64,000 nt of DNA from positions 1,488,001 through 1,552,000 of the forward strand of contig NZ_JALPSC010000002.1 in NCBI RefSeq assembly GCF_023217965.1, given 5' to 3'. The position numbers and the translations under genes are program-made. This DNA is from Prevotella sp. E13-27 (GTDB lineage: Bacteria > Bacteroidota > Bacteroidia > Bacteroidales > Bacteroidaceae). This document shows positions 18,243 to 26,531 of this stretch, piece by piece; position 1 is the stretch's first letter; every line of letters starts with the position of its first letter. The notes below the pieces were generated by a model. It was not told the DNA's origin. It searched no databases and worked only from the letters and a program-made list of their open reading frames with translations.

Positions 18243-18498
18243 TAATCTTCAAACTACCATTTTGAATTTCTGTTGCAAAATTACAAATAATATTTTGAAA
18301 AACAATGCTTTTCTTCAAATTATTATCAGATTAGTTACTCCCTTATCATTAATCTTTCGAAAAGTAGTTCACAGTTACAGGGCTTTGATTCAAAGTATGA
18401 TAAACACTCGCGTCTTTATAATCTGATACCTGAATTAGGTATGAGATTGCTAACTAATCAATAGCGAGACACACTCGCCCTGTTTTCAAACCATCTAA
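18243..18498. other. Non-coding AT-rich gap
   Basis: 256 bp without a gene. It contains the likely promoter for the ATPase at 16968-18242 and two copies of AGCGAGACA (near 18463 and 18502, the second at the gene end). No other structure was seen. Confidence 0.5.
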
Positions 18499-19113
18499 TC
18501 AAGAGCGAGACATTTCATCTACCCCTGTTGTCTTTTCATAAAACACACCAATCTTTTTACCACAGACATAGGCAATCGGGGGTTGATCTCCCTGTTTGAG
18601 ATTATCAAGATAGAGAGGCTCCCCTTCTATGATTAGGCTGCATTCAAAGGTGTCACCTGTTTTCAGACGCGTGTTCTCTGATGCAACGACACGGAATTGC
18701 AGGTTGCCCAGATACTCTATGTCGCAGATTCTTTCTGGTTTCCAAGTAAGTCGCAAATATTCTCCTTCGACCAGTTCCTTAGCCACACTCAGTCGTCTGC
18801 TCATCACAGGGCTACTCTGTTGTTCTTTAGGCAGAAGACAGTTCTGACAGTAGCCATCCCAGTCCTGAAAGCCCAGGAATTGTGCCAGAATATCCAGTGT
18901 TGCCTTTCGCGGAGAAACATCTTCGTTGATATAGCCCCAAAAGCGCATCAGCGTGGTGCGGCTGACAAGAATATGCAACCGTTCATAAAGTCGCTCTCGC
19001 AGGAACTCGAAGTCCTTCGGGGTCTGCAGTTTCTTTTTCAGTGCCGTTTCAATTTCCGAACGGAGTTTTTCACAGGTTCCTATTTGCTGATACTGACTAT
19101 TCTTTTTCTCCAT
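18499..19113 (-). CDS. Protein with N-terminal HTH-like domain, partner of the kinase
   Basis: 204 aa. The first 95 residues follow a pattern common in Bacteroidota: TPKDFEFLRERL, a SRTTLMRFWGY helix, and RKATLDILAQFLGFQDWDGY, which looks like a compact helix-turn-helix-type domain. The second half (about 105-190) is predicted beta-rich (LRLTWKPERICDIEYLGN, TGDTFECSLIIEGEPLYL). Its 5' end overlaps the upstream kinase gene by 34 bp, implying coupled translation. Whether it binds DNA or is a kinase substrate is not determined. No signal peptide or membrane segment. Confidence 0.6.
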   Translation of the reverse strand: MEKKNSQYQQIGTCEKLRSEIETALKKKLQTPKDFEFLRERLYERLHILVSRTTLMRFWGYINEDVSPRKATLDILAQFLGFQDWDGYCQNCLLPKEQQSSPVMSRRLSVAKELVEGEYLRLTWKPERICDIEYLGNLQFRVVASENTRLKTGDTFECSLIIEGEPLYLDNLKQGDQPPIAYVCGKKIGVFYEKTTGVDEMSRS

Positions 19114-20348
19114 TTCGCAACAATAGCTTCGTTGTGTCGATACATTACTTTTCTTATCTCATCCTTCTCAGCGTCGCTAAAAGAAGAATCCATCTGTTTA
19201 AAATAATTCTCTATTGCTCTTTCGCCCGACTGACTTCTGAACGTAAAGTCGCTCCATATATAGAGAATATTGGTCAGTGTGTCCAGATGCTTGTCGATGT
19301 TTGTCTGACGCATGGTTTTGTCAATGAGAGCCTTCCCTTTGCTGATGGCATTCTCTACTTTTATCCTACTCGTTTCCAAGGCGATTTCTCTCTGTCTCTG
19401 CTGCTGGTTGTAAAACTTTAGTTCTGTTGTAGAATCACCCAACTGCTTCAGCTTTTGCTGTTGCGCTTCCAGTTGTTGCTGATAGCTTGCGTGAATTGCA
19501 GCCAGTCTTTCGTCCTGTTCCTTGGCCCTTCGCATTTGTAAGCCTATTAGCAGTATCAGAGCCATGATGAGTATAGCCCCCAACCATACGGCCATTCTCC
19601 TGATACGACTGTTAGTTGAACGGATAGCATGTTGCAGTTCAGCCATTTGCTGATAACGATGATCGATGGGCCGTAAACACCTTTTTATTATATAATGGTA
19701 TCGCCATCCCAATTTCATTTGCTGCATGATGATGCCCAAGCTGTAGATGTCGTTGCGCGCATCGGCCACAGTCGTCTGCATCTGTTCCGGCGACATATAA
19801 CGTGGCGTTCCTGCTGGTTGTTTCAATATGGTGTGGCTATCTGTGTCAGCCAGTCCGAGGTCTATCAGCTTCACATGACTGCCGTTGCCTGTGACGATAA
19901 TGTTTGTAGGCTTCAAGTCGCGGTGAACAATGCCTTTCGTATGGAGATAGGACATAGCATCCATGATCTCTTGCACCACCCTGAGCCTCATCCGTCGTGA
20001 AGGCTTTTCTGCCAGCCACTCCTTGAGTGTCACGCCATCGACATACTCCATCACGATGCAGCGTCCCAGGCCTTCAACAACCTCTATGCCGTAAGCCGCC
20101 ACCACATTCGGATGCTGCAGCAGCATCAGTATCTCCAGCTCCTTGCGCAGCCGTTGCTGATAGCCCGCTTCTGCTGCCACCTCCTTGCGCAGTCCCTTCA
20201 GCAGCCACCAGCGCCCATAGCGCTTAGCTTTTGCCACGACGTTGACTTCCGATGTGCTCAGAATCTTCACATCAGTAAACGTCTGGCTGATGCCCTCGAA
20301 CGAATCCAAGATATAGCCCGAAGCGGAAGAGTCGTAATGATGCGTCAT
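19080..20348 (-). CDS. Membrane-anchored Ser/Thr protein kinase
   Basis: 422 aa. N-terminal Hanks-type kinase domain (about 20-240): ATP lysine region WWLLKGLRKEV, hinge VMEYVDGVTLKEW, catalytic loop HRDLKPTNI, metal motif DLG in place of DFG (KLIDLGLAD), activation segment end GTPRYMSPEQM. One membrane helix (about 253-275) follows, then a periplasmic coiled-coil-rich segment (QQQLEAQQQKLKQLG and beyond) without PASTA repeats. It lies between two DUF4143 ATPase genes and overlaps the HTH-like gene downstream. Confidence 0.88.
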   Translation of the reverse strand: MTHHYDSSASGYILDSFEGISQTFTDVKILSTSEVNVVAKAKRYGRWWLLKGLRKEVAAEAGYQQRLRKELEILMLLQHPNVVAAYGIEVVEGLGRCIVMEYVDGVTLKEWLAEKPSRRMRLRVVQEIMDAMSYLHTKGIVHRDLKPTNIIVTGNGSHVKLIDLGLADTDSHTILKQPAGTPRYMSPEQMQTTVADARNDIYSLGIIMQQMKLGWRYHYIIKRCLRPIDHRYQQMAELQHAIRSTNSRIRRMAVWLGAILIMALILLIGLQMRRAKEQDERLAAIHASYQQQLEAQQQKLKQLGDSTTELKFYNQQQRQREIALETSRIKVENAISKGKALIDKTMRQTNIDKHLDTLTNILYIWSDFTFRSQSGERAIENYFKQMDSSFSDAEKDEIRKVMYRHNEAIVAKWRKRIVSISK

Positions 20349-20363
20349 TGCTGATATGTCATT

Positions 20364-21677
20364 TTAAATCCATTTCCAGAACCACTCAGCCAGAGGTGAT
20401 GGACAACTGAGCAGCCCACCGTTTGACTGTAGATTAAGGAAAGAGAAGCGGATGCGGTGCAGAGGATGATATTTGTCGTTATACACACTCAGGCTCCTCC
20501 CGCTGATGCAGTTTTCGGCTTTCACCTCAATAGGAATAATCTCGTCCTTCCACTGAATCAGCAGTTCCAATTCTGCTTTGCTATCAGGCGACCAATAATG
20601 TGGCATTTGATTGTTCATCATCGGCATTAGCGATTGCAACACAGCATTCTCTGCCATAGCGCCCTTGAATTCTGTATAGTTGGAACTAGAATCCATGATG
20701 GTACTGGCAGGCAGATGAGCAAGCTGACGCAACAGGCCACAATCGCAGGCATATACCTTAAAGGCATCTGGCTCTTCATAGGCCTTCAACGGCATGCCTG
20801 GCTTGGAAACGTTGTTGATGCGATAAATCATGCCTGCATCTTCTAACCATAGCAACGAATCCTCATAATCTTTGGAGCGAGCCCCCGTCTTGATAACCTT
20901 GAATATGAACTTACGGTTCTCTTTACCCAACTGTGAAGGCAAGGAGTGCCAGATGGCACGAATACGTGGAATTTCACGTGGTTCTGCATACTTGGCAAAA
21001 TCGAGTTCGTACAAATCCAAAATGCCTTGTAGGACATCGTCCACAGATTGCATTCCTTGATTGTTGAGCATGGCAACAACAGCTTCAGGCATTCCTCCGC
21101 ATATCATGTAACGGCGATATTCCAATTTCAGTTTGTTCAATATAATCTCAGGAAGATGGGTGGGCGATTCTATTCCTTCCACATATTCAAATGTCTGTTC
21201 ATCACTGACGCGCAGAAATTCCCGGAACGAGACAGGATACATTCTCATGACCCGAACCTTGCCTACGGGAACAGTCATCCTGCGCCTTTTGACAGCCACC
21301 CCAAGCAATGAACCCGCAGCAATGATATGATATTGCGGAGCTTCCTCACAGAAATATTTGAGACTATTCAGAGCCTCCTCACACTCCTGAATCTCGTCAA
21401 AAATAAGCAATGTCTTCCCTGCTATCAATGGAACATCACAATACAGGGCCAGTTCCTTGATAATGCGATCAGGACTTTTTGAAACTTGAAAGACAGTTTT
21501 CAGTTCTGGCTGTCGGTCGAAATCGAATCTGGCATATTGTTCAAAGCACTCCTTGCCGAAAGCTTCCATCACCCAGGTCTTTCCTATCTGACGAGCACCT
21601 TGTAGCAGAATAGGCTTACGCTGTGGACCATCCTTCCACTGTTTAAAGTCTGCAATAATGTCTCTTCTTATATCCAT
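20364..21677 (-). CDS. AAA_14/DUF4143 ATP-binding protein
   Basis: 437 aa from the ATG at 21677. P-loop GARQIGKT near residue 26, Walker B TLLIFDEIQECEEAL, AAGSLLGVAVKRRR (sensor region), and a C-terminal DUF4143/nuclease-like domain (AVLQSLMPMMNN, SKAELELLIQWKDEIIPIEVKAE, with the E-x-K core). A frame extending to 21740 is excluded because it would cross the promoter at 21738-21769. It is a second, divergent member of the family seen at 16968-18242. Role unknown. Confidence 0.85.
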   Translation of the reverse strand: MDIRRDIIADFKQWKDGPQRKPILLQGARQIGKTWVMEAFGKECFEQYARFDFDRQPELKTVFQVSKSPDRIIKELALYCDVPLIAGKTLLIFDEIQECEEALNSLKYFCEEAPQYHIIAAGSLLGVAVKRRRMTVPVGKVRVMRMYPVSFREFLRVSDEQTFEYVEGIESPTHLPEIILNKLKLEYRRYMICGGMPEAVVAMLNNQGMQSVDDVLQGILDLYELDFAKYAEPREIPRIRAIWHSLPSQLGKENRKFIFKVIKTGARSKDYEDSLLWLEDAGMIYRINNVSKPGMPLKAYEEPDAFKVYACDCGLLRQLAHLPASTIMDSSSNYTEFKGAMAENAVLQSLMPMMNNQMPHYWSPDSKAELELLIQWKDEIIPIEVKAENCISGRSLSVYNDKYHPLHRIRFSFLNLQSNGGLLSCPSPLAEWFWKWI

Positions 21678-21737
21678 ACAAACACTTTTTACTGCCGATT
21701 TGTGTGCATTTATAACACTTTTCGGCACTTGTCGCTG

Positions 21738-21769
21738 CAAATATACGAATTATATAAGGAATATGCAAA
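21738..21769 (-). promoter_or_regulatory. Promoter of the DUF4143 ATPase gene
   Basis: Minus strand: TTTG (21766-21769), 20 bp, TATATTTG (21738-21745). This sets the start codon at 21677 rather than further upstream. Confidence 0.75.
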
Positions 21770-21891
21770 TAAAAAAACGAAAAAATTAAAAAGGAACAAA
21801 ATGGAACAATCCCGTTTTGCTGGATTGTGTTATTTTTGCAGTCGAATAAAAAAATCGGCTCACAATGATACAACTTTCAAAAAAAATTGCT

Positions 21892-21899
21892 TACCTTTG
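21892..21899 (+). promoter_or_regulatory. -7 element of the 6S-like RNA
   Basis: TACCTTTG matches the Bacteroidetes -7 consensus; no good -33 TTTG is seen at the usual distance. It is directly followed by the structured region. Confidence 0.55.
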
Positions 21900-22150
21900 T
21901 CCCGTCAGTTGAGACAGACTGGCAACATCGAGGAGAGCTATTAAGCTTTGACCCGTCTGAGAATCTGCAAAATTCAACGTATATGGGTGAGAAGTCTGAA
22001 AGCTGCTTCTCCTGCAGTAGCATATATACTGCTCACTCCGCTATGGAGTTAGCCTATTTATATACCTGCAGGTGTGAGCTGATTTCATTCTTACATATAC
22101 GGGTATTGCAGAACCTTCAGACTAAGGATGTCGAGGAGGCTCACACTCTT
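21900..22150 (+). ncRNA. ssrS: 6S RNA-like long hairpin (Bacteroidales-1 type)
   Basis: The region folds into one long interrupted hairpin of nested helices: ACATC (21925-21929) with GATGT (22127-22131); GTCTGA (21955-21960) with TCAGAC (22117-22122); CTGCAA (21965-21970) with TTGCAG (22106-22111); CGTATATG (21978-21985) with CATATACG (22094-22101); TGAGAA with TTCTTA; CCTGCAG (22011-22017) with CTGCAGG (22066-22072). A rod of about 240 nt with internal bulges behind its own -7 box is what 6S RNA, the sigma-70 holoenzyme decoy, looks like. An open frame across it is incidental. Ends are approximate. Confidence 0.72.
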
Positions 22151-22192
22151 TGTGTGTATAATGAATCGAATAACTTCGTAATAACTATATCT

Positions 22193-23008
22193 ATGATACC
22201 GAATCAATCTTATATTAAAAGAGCAAATGGTGTGTATGTGTCAGACAGAATAATTTTCGATGGGAGTGGAAAAACTGTCTGCAAAGTCATGGGTGAAACA
22301 GAACTTGACGTTGATTCAAAATGGCCTTTAACTTTTTTCCGTTATTTACCATTCTCAAGGTTGTTCACTGATCTTAACAACAATACATTAACATTCTTAT
22401 CACCAACACAATGGGACGATCCATTTGAAAGTGCATTTTATGGTTTGTATAAACAGCATAATGTTAAATGCTTATGCTTCACTTATAATGGAAGTATAGG
22501 TGAAGAGTGGGCATGGAAAGCTTATAAAAGTAGCGAACGGCTGGTAAGAATAGAAATTCTATTTGACAAATTAGTAAATACTCTATCCAAGGTGGTCAGC
22601 GAGAATAATGGTAAATGGACGTTTTACATTTCTGTTTGCGATTATTCTATGGACAAAAAGGATATTGTTTCTCTGGTTAAAAGTGCTGGGCTATCTGGTC
22701 TAAAACTAAATCTAGAAAGTTACCTGAATGTGATGAGCTTGAAAAGAAAAGCGTTTTCTACAGAACGAGAAATACGTATCTTTGCTGTTTCAGATGTGAA
22801 TGGTATTGATTCTGCTGAGACATTCGACAATATTGATTATAAGTCTTTCGTGTCAAGAGTATTATTGGAACCGCTTCCTCCTTTCTCAGATTCGCCACGA
22901 AGAAAAGAATATCCAATATTGCAAAAAATATACAATGCGGGTATAAATGAATATTTTAATAAAATGGGAATAAAGACTCAACAATCTCATTTGTATGAAA
23001 TAAAATAA
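22193..23008 (+). CDS. DUF2971 protein
   Basis: 271 aa if started at ATG 22193; ATG 22289 is the next choice. The core is a DUF2971 pattern: LTFFRYLPFSRLFTDLNNNT, LTFLSPTQWDDPFE, LCFTYNG, EEWAWKAYK and a late AFSTEREIRIFAV. The open frame continues upstream to 21887, but that part is the 6S-like RNA and was left out. Family members are scattered in accessory and defence contexts without an established activity. Base composition is AT-rich compared with the core genes on both sides. The start is uncertain. Confidence 0.65.
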   Translation: MIPNQSYIKRANGVYVSDRIIFDGSGKTVCKVMGETELDVDSKWPLTFFRYLPFSRLFTDLNNNTLTFLSPTQWDDPFESAFYGLYKQHNVKCLCFTYNGSIGEEWAWKAYKSSERLVRIEILFDKLVNTLSKVVSENNGKWTFYISVCDYSMDKKDIVSLVKSAGLSGLKLNLESYLNVMSLKRKAFSTEREIRIFAVSDVNGIDSAETFDNIDYKSFVSRVLLEPLPPFSDSPRRKEYPILQKIYNAGINEYFNKMGIKTQQSHLYEIK

Positions 23009-23034
23009 TTATTAACTTAAAAACTTAGTAACTT

Positions 23035-23925
23035 ATGAGCAAGAAAATTTTTATGATGTCTTTTGTGGCACTGTTTATGGTGCTGGGCATGAGTCAGGAT
23101 GTGATGGCCAATGGTGGAATGGTTCAATGTAAAATGGATGAGGTTTGTATCATGAATGATACTATCAAATCAGATGTGAGCTATAAGGTTAGTGATAAGA
23201 AGGTGATTTTTCCACAGGGCTTTTATTTAGATGGCGATGAATGTTGGCGAATTATGTTTCCAGATGGTATTGGGATATCTGACTATTCAATGACATGTTC
23301 TACAAAAGTTACAGAATTAGTTGGGCTCAAGAAACTGGGAGCACCAAAAGATATTTGTAATATGTATTGTCCGAAATCTGCAGGAGTTTCCAATCTGTCA
23401 GATGACGAAGTTACAAAGTTAATAAAAGAAAAATTGTCAATCGCCTGGCCTGATTATGACTTTAATACTAATGACTATTTAAAGGAAGAATCGTTTAATT
23501 TATCATACTATGGTTTAAATAAGCCTCGACATATTTCAGTTAAAGAAGAATCAGAAACAGGTTATCCTGAAATTGGCTGGTTTTTCGATGGACATTATTA
23601 TTCCAAAAATACTTTAGTGAAAAAGAAAGAAGCAAAAGAAGCTGCGGCGGAAAAGAACTTTAAGGCGGAAATCGCAAAATTCAAGAGAAAGTATGGTTTT
23701 GATCCTGTTGAAACTCCATTAAAAACCGTTATAAGAACAGGTAGGTCAAAGTCTGTTTTTGACGCGTGGAATAACTGGCGAAAAGCCTATGACTACTACA
23801 TTGTCACTACTGAATTAACGTATGATGGTGGTAATTCAAAGAAATACTACTTCTATTTTAAAGGATCAAGAATAGGAAGTTTTTGGATTAGAAACGGAAA
23901 ATTAGATTCCGTAAGTTGGTATTAA
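23035..23925 (+). CDS. Exported protein of unknown function
   Basis: 296 aa with a signal peptide (cut after DVMAN, about residue 26). The mature part has cysteine-containing segments (CKMDEVCI, CNMYCPKS), a coiled, Lys/Ala/Glu-rich stretch (about 198-222) and a beta-rich C-terminus ending YFYFKGSRIGSFWIRNGK. I recognise no domain. It starts 26 bp after the DUF2971 gene and is likewise AT-rich, so the three genes 22193-24788 look like one acquired block. Periplasmic or outer-surface location is inferred. Confidence 0.6.
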   Translation: MSKKIFMMSFVALFMVLGMSQDVMANGGMVQCKMDEVCIMNDTIKSDVSYKVSDKKVIFPQGFYLDGDECWRIMFPDGIGISDYSMTCSTKVTELVGLKKLGAPKDICNMYCPKSAGVSNLSDDEVTKLIKEKLSIAWPDYDFNTNDYLKEESFNLSYYGLNKPRHISVKEESETGYPEIGWFFDGHYYSKNTLVKKKEAKEAAAEKNFKAEIAKFKRKYGFDPVETPLKTVIRTGRSKSVFDAWNNWRKAYDYYIVTTELTYDGGNSKKYYFYFKGSRIGSFWIRNGKLDSVSWY

Positions 23926-23954
23926 TTATCACAAATAGAGAAAGGAAAGCAATT

Positions 23955-24788
23955 ATGAAAAAATTATTATTTCTTTGCATGGTGGTTATTGGAATAACCT
24001 CCTGCAAGTCCGACAAACAAAAAGTTGAGACATTGTTAAGCGATTTGGTAGAAGCTCAAACTAATGGAGATGATGAAAAAATTGCTGCTATATATCCTTC
24101 GTTAAATGACCTTGGAACAGTAATAGTTGATGCTGAAGGTGCTCAAATTAATTTTAAAGAGGCAGACTCCACTTACCAGATTGTGTTGCCAAGCGAAATC
24201 ACATTTGATGTAAAAAAACAAACTGATGGTAATTTTATTATTACTGACAGTCATGGCTTTGTAGATTGGAACGAAGTATGGATAACTGTTTTCCAAAATA
24301 CTGGCGCATTAGATCCTAAAATGTCAGACATGGAAATTAACCAGATATTTAATAATAAAGAGTTTCTGGACTATCTCATAGCCAATAATCCAAAGGCAAA
24401 GCAAGGCAATCTTGTAGTTGCTGCATGTGTTGTTAAGCGCAGCGATGATGAATACAGCCTAAATATTGACCTTCGGAATGATAGTAAATTTAACTATCCA
24501 CATGATAGTTACTCACTTGAAGTATCAGTCATGGATGAAGATGGAAATGTTTTGAAGACGGAAAAAGAACGTGGACGTGAAGTCCGTTCTGGAGAAATTG
24601 CTAATTTTTATACGTGGTTTGATGGTAATTATACTGATAACATCTCCTCTTATAATATTAAGATTAACTTGGCGAAAAAATATGGTACTATTGATTTGCT
24701 TAATAATTTTGTTGAATTTACAGGAAAGGAATGGGAAAATTATAATAAACACGAAAAAGGCGCTGATATGAATGCTATAAATCAATAA
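23955..24788 (+). CDS. Lipoprotein of unknown function
   Basis: 277 aa from the ATG at 23955, preceded by GAAAGGAAAG; an earlier in-frame start at 23916 would overlap the previous gene and hide the signal. Lipobox IGITSCKS puts the lipidated Cys at residue 17. The mature protein has a helical start (KQKVETLLSDLVEAQTNGD) and a beta-sandwich-like second half (DEYSLNIDLRNDS, SYSLEVSVMDEDGNVLKTE), similar in style to FxLYD-like folds. AT-rich. A strong hairpin terminator lies 6 bp behind it. Confidence 0.65.
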   Translation: MKKLLFLCMVVIGITSCKSDKQKVETLLSDLVEAQTNGDDEKIAAIYPSLNDLGTVIVDAEGAQINFKEADSTYQIVLPSEITFDVKKQTDGNFIITDSHGFVDWNEVWITVFQNTGALDPKMSDMEINQIFNNKEFLDYLIANNPKAKQGNLVVAACVVKRSDDEYSLNIDLRNDSKFNYPHDSYSLEVSVMDEDGNVLKTEKERGREVRSGEIANFYTWFDGNYTDNISSYNIKINLAKKYGTIDLLNNFVEFTGKEWENYNKHEKGADMNAINQ

Positions 24789-24794
24789 GAAATC

Positions 24795-24820
24795 GTGGAG
24801 GGACTTGTGTGTCCCTCCAC
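24795..24820 (+). terminator. Perfect 10-bp hairpin after the lipoprotein gene
   Basis: GTGGAGGGAC (24795-24804), loop TTGTGT, GTCCCTCCAC (24811-24820). No long T-run follows, so it may act as a processing end rather than a classical terminator. Confidence 0.6.
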
Positions 24821-24837
24821 CTGATTTCTATAGTCTT

Positions 24838-24960
24838 GATCACCGGGGACTCCTGACATATTTCTACGATGGTTGGATGAAGAACCCCATGAGTGCCATG
24901 ATTAGCTGCAACGACGGCTTCCGTCCGTTTAGCTTCTACATCGAAGTAATAAAAGAGTAG
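24838..24960 (+). pseudogene. C-terminal gene remnant (about 40 codons)
   Basis: An open stretch without a start ends in TAG at 24960 and reads like protein (LLTYFYDGWMKNPMSA, then CNDGFRPFSFYIEVIKE). Codon use is much more GC-rich than in the preceding AT-rich genes. It looks like the tail of a lost gene; the family was not identified. Confidence 0.4.
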
Positions 24961-25023
24961 CGGAAAAATCCATCATCCCTCCCATAATCGCTGGAAACGC
25001 CGATGTATAAAGGGTTTGAGCAC

Positions 25024-25070
25024 GGGAGGGATTTTTTTAATCCCTCCCATAACCCTCCCATAACCCTCCC
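25024..25070. repeat. GGGAGGG hairpin and tandem CCCTCCCATAA array
   Basis: GGGAGGGATT (25024-25033) pairs perfectly with AATCCCTCCC (25039-25048). The C-rich arm continues as three tandem units of CCCTCCC separated by ATAA (25042-25070). The minus strand therefore has six G-triplets in 29 nt, a strong G-quadruplex pattern. Confidence 0.7.
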
Positions 25071-25692
25071 ATGACTTCGTCGCCGAACGCTGCCCAAAGG
25101 GACACTAAAGCAAATGGAGTCGCCTGCGGCGAGAAATTAAACAAATCTAACCAAATCAAACAGAATATTTTCGACATTAATTATCATGTAATTAATGGTT
25201 AAATTAACGGCAATTATATGTTTATGAAATGAAGAACAACCGAAACTTAGATAACATGGGAGGGATGGGGTGGAGATGAAGGTGGAGATGAAGGGAGGGA
25301 TGACGGGAGGGATGAAATTCGCGGAATCCCTTTATTTAAAGGGCTCAGCACCATCCGACGGGAGGGATGGGGCACTTCCGTTTGAAAGTCAACAAAAATC
25401 AGGACACGAAATAAAACTGTTCGATGTTCATCAACAAGAAGCGCTAAATTTTCAACACGCTATACTTTCAAAAATGTTCCCTTACTGGGAACAGAACAAT
25501 CCCTTCTTGGGAATCGATTGAAGACAGAAAGAATACAACTTCATTTTGGTGTTTTCCAAGACAGCAGGGTGATCGTCTCGCCTAACAGATGATGGGAGAG
25601 GGAAGATAACTTATGCTAATATGTCAAGGGTCATCCCCTTACATACTATAATCCAAAGCGAGCCACTGATGATCAGTAGCTCGTTTTGCGTT
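25071..25692. other. Non-coding stretch with G-rich repeats and hairpins
   Basis: About 620 bp without a convincing gene. 25258-25311 has repeated GGGAGGGAT units on the plus strand, opposite in sense to 25024-25070, and another unit at 25359-25370. CCCTTT/AAAGGG (25330-25345) is a small hairpin. CGAGC-ACTGAT paired with ATCAGT-GCTCG (25659-25683) is followed by TTTT and looks like a terminator. An 83-codon frame at 25270-25521 starts inside the G-rich repeat and was not accepted. Confidence 0.5.
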
Positions 25693-25899
25693 CTTGTTCT
25701 GTCAGTTCTGTAGTATAGTTTTGGCATCCTTGTAATCTAGTTCTTACTATCTTGAAAACCAAAATCGACGACTTTGGCGACCAAACTCGTCGACTTTGGT
25801 CACCAAACTCGACGAGTTTGTAAAATTATATAGTTAGAACTACATCGCAGTCTTGACTATAACACATCGAAATTCTGTCTAAACAATTCGCAGATTCAA
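25693..25899. repeat. 207-bp dispersed repeat, copy A
   Basis: Aligns without gaps to 39285-39491. The right 80 or so bases are identical; the left 60 differ at three positions. The core (25759-25820) is three tandem 19-bp near-palindromes of the form CCAAA-n-TCGnCGA-n-TTTGG. Arms TAGTTCTTACTAT (25738-25750) and ATAGTTAGAACTA (25830-25842) form an inverted repeat around the core. It has no coding capacity. Its right end supplies the stop codon of the HNH gene fragment. Confidence 0.85.
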
Positions 25900-26345
25900 T
25901 TTCCACAATCAGGACAGATACCTTGTTGTCTAGTATATGCAGCTTTTGCCATTGCTGGTGTGAATTTACGGATATTCAGAAGTTTCTCTTCACCTCCAAG
26001 CACATATTCATATGCCCCAGCTTTGTGTGTCACGTCATCATCCATCCAAAGTCGTTCCAGTTCCTTTTGGAGTGCATCAGTATCTATATCTTTTTTATCC
26101 TTGAAGGTTTCGTAGATGTGTCCCCAGTCCAGTCCTTTCATCAGTGCATCGTACTTGGGAAAAGTGGCTTCAACCCAATTGATAACTTGCTGGAAATAGA
26201 GCATCAAGTCATTGGCATTAGGTTTGTCATGATAAAGCCCCATGTATTTCTCAATGTCCCCACCGAATTGTTTTATATCACTATTAGCAGCCCATTTGAT
26301 GGCTAGTTTGAAGATTGATGAAAAAGTTTTTGAAGAAGTCATCAA
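25896..26345 (-). pseudogene. HNH/DUF262-family nuclease fragment
   Basis: 149 codons matching the middle of a DUF262-HNH protein: a helical segment (MLYFQQVINWVEATFPKYDALM) and the lead-in to the HNH domain (LNIRKFTPAMAKAAYTRQQG, then ICPDCG). The frame stops right after the first CxxC, so the zinc-finger and catalytic His residues are missing. The truncation point coincides with the edge of the dispersed repeat. The N-terminal DUF262 domain is also absent. The 190 bp upstream (26346-26531) shows no gene. Confidence 0.7.
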
Positions 26346-26531
26346 TCACTCATATATTGTTGCATTGAATTAATAAAAGCGAGATAAATTCAAGACTCGT
26401 AAGTTCCACCTGTGCATCTGCTTGTTTCATATTAACTCCCTAATTGCCAAATAAGCACACTAGATAATATGGCGATCTTATGCTCATACTTTATTGTTTT
26501 ATCTATAGCTAATCTTCTTGAAAGCAAATAT

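Noticed and set aside
21887..22192. First 100 residues of the DUF2971 open frame
   Set aside because: The bases form the 6S-like rod structure; the encoded peptide has no family pattern.
25270..25521. 83-codon frame in the G-rich interval
   Set aside because: It starts inside the GGGAGGGAT repeat, has low-complexity Met/Lys/Gly sequence at its start and no promoter or recognisable domain.
26350..26432. Start of the missing DUF262 domain upstream of the HNH fragment
   Set aside because: A careful reading gives only a 20-codon frame (MKQADAQVELTRV and a few more) without the DUF262 motif.
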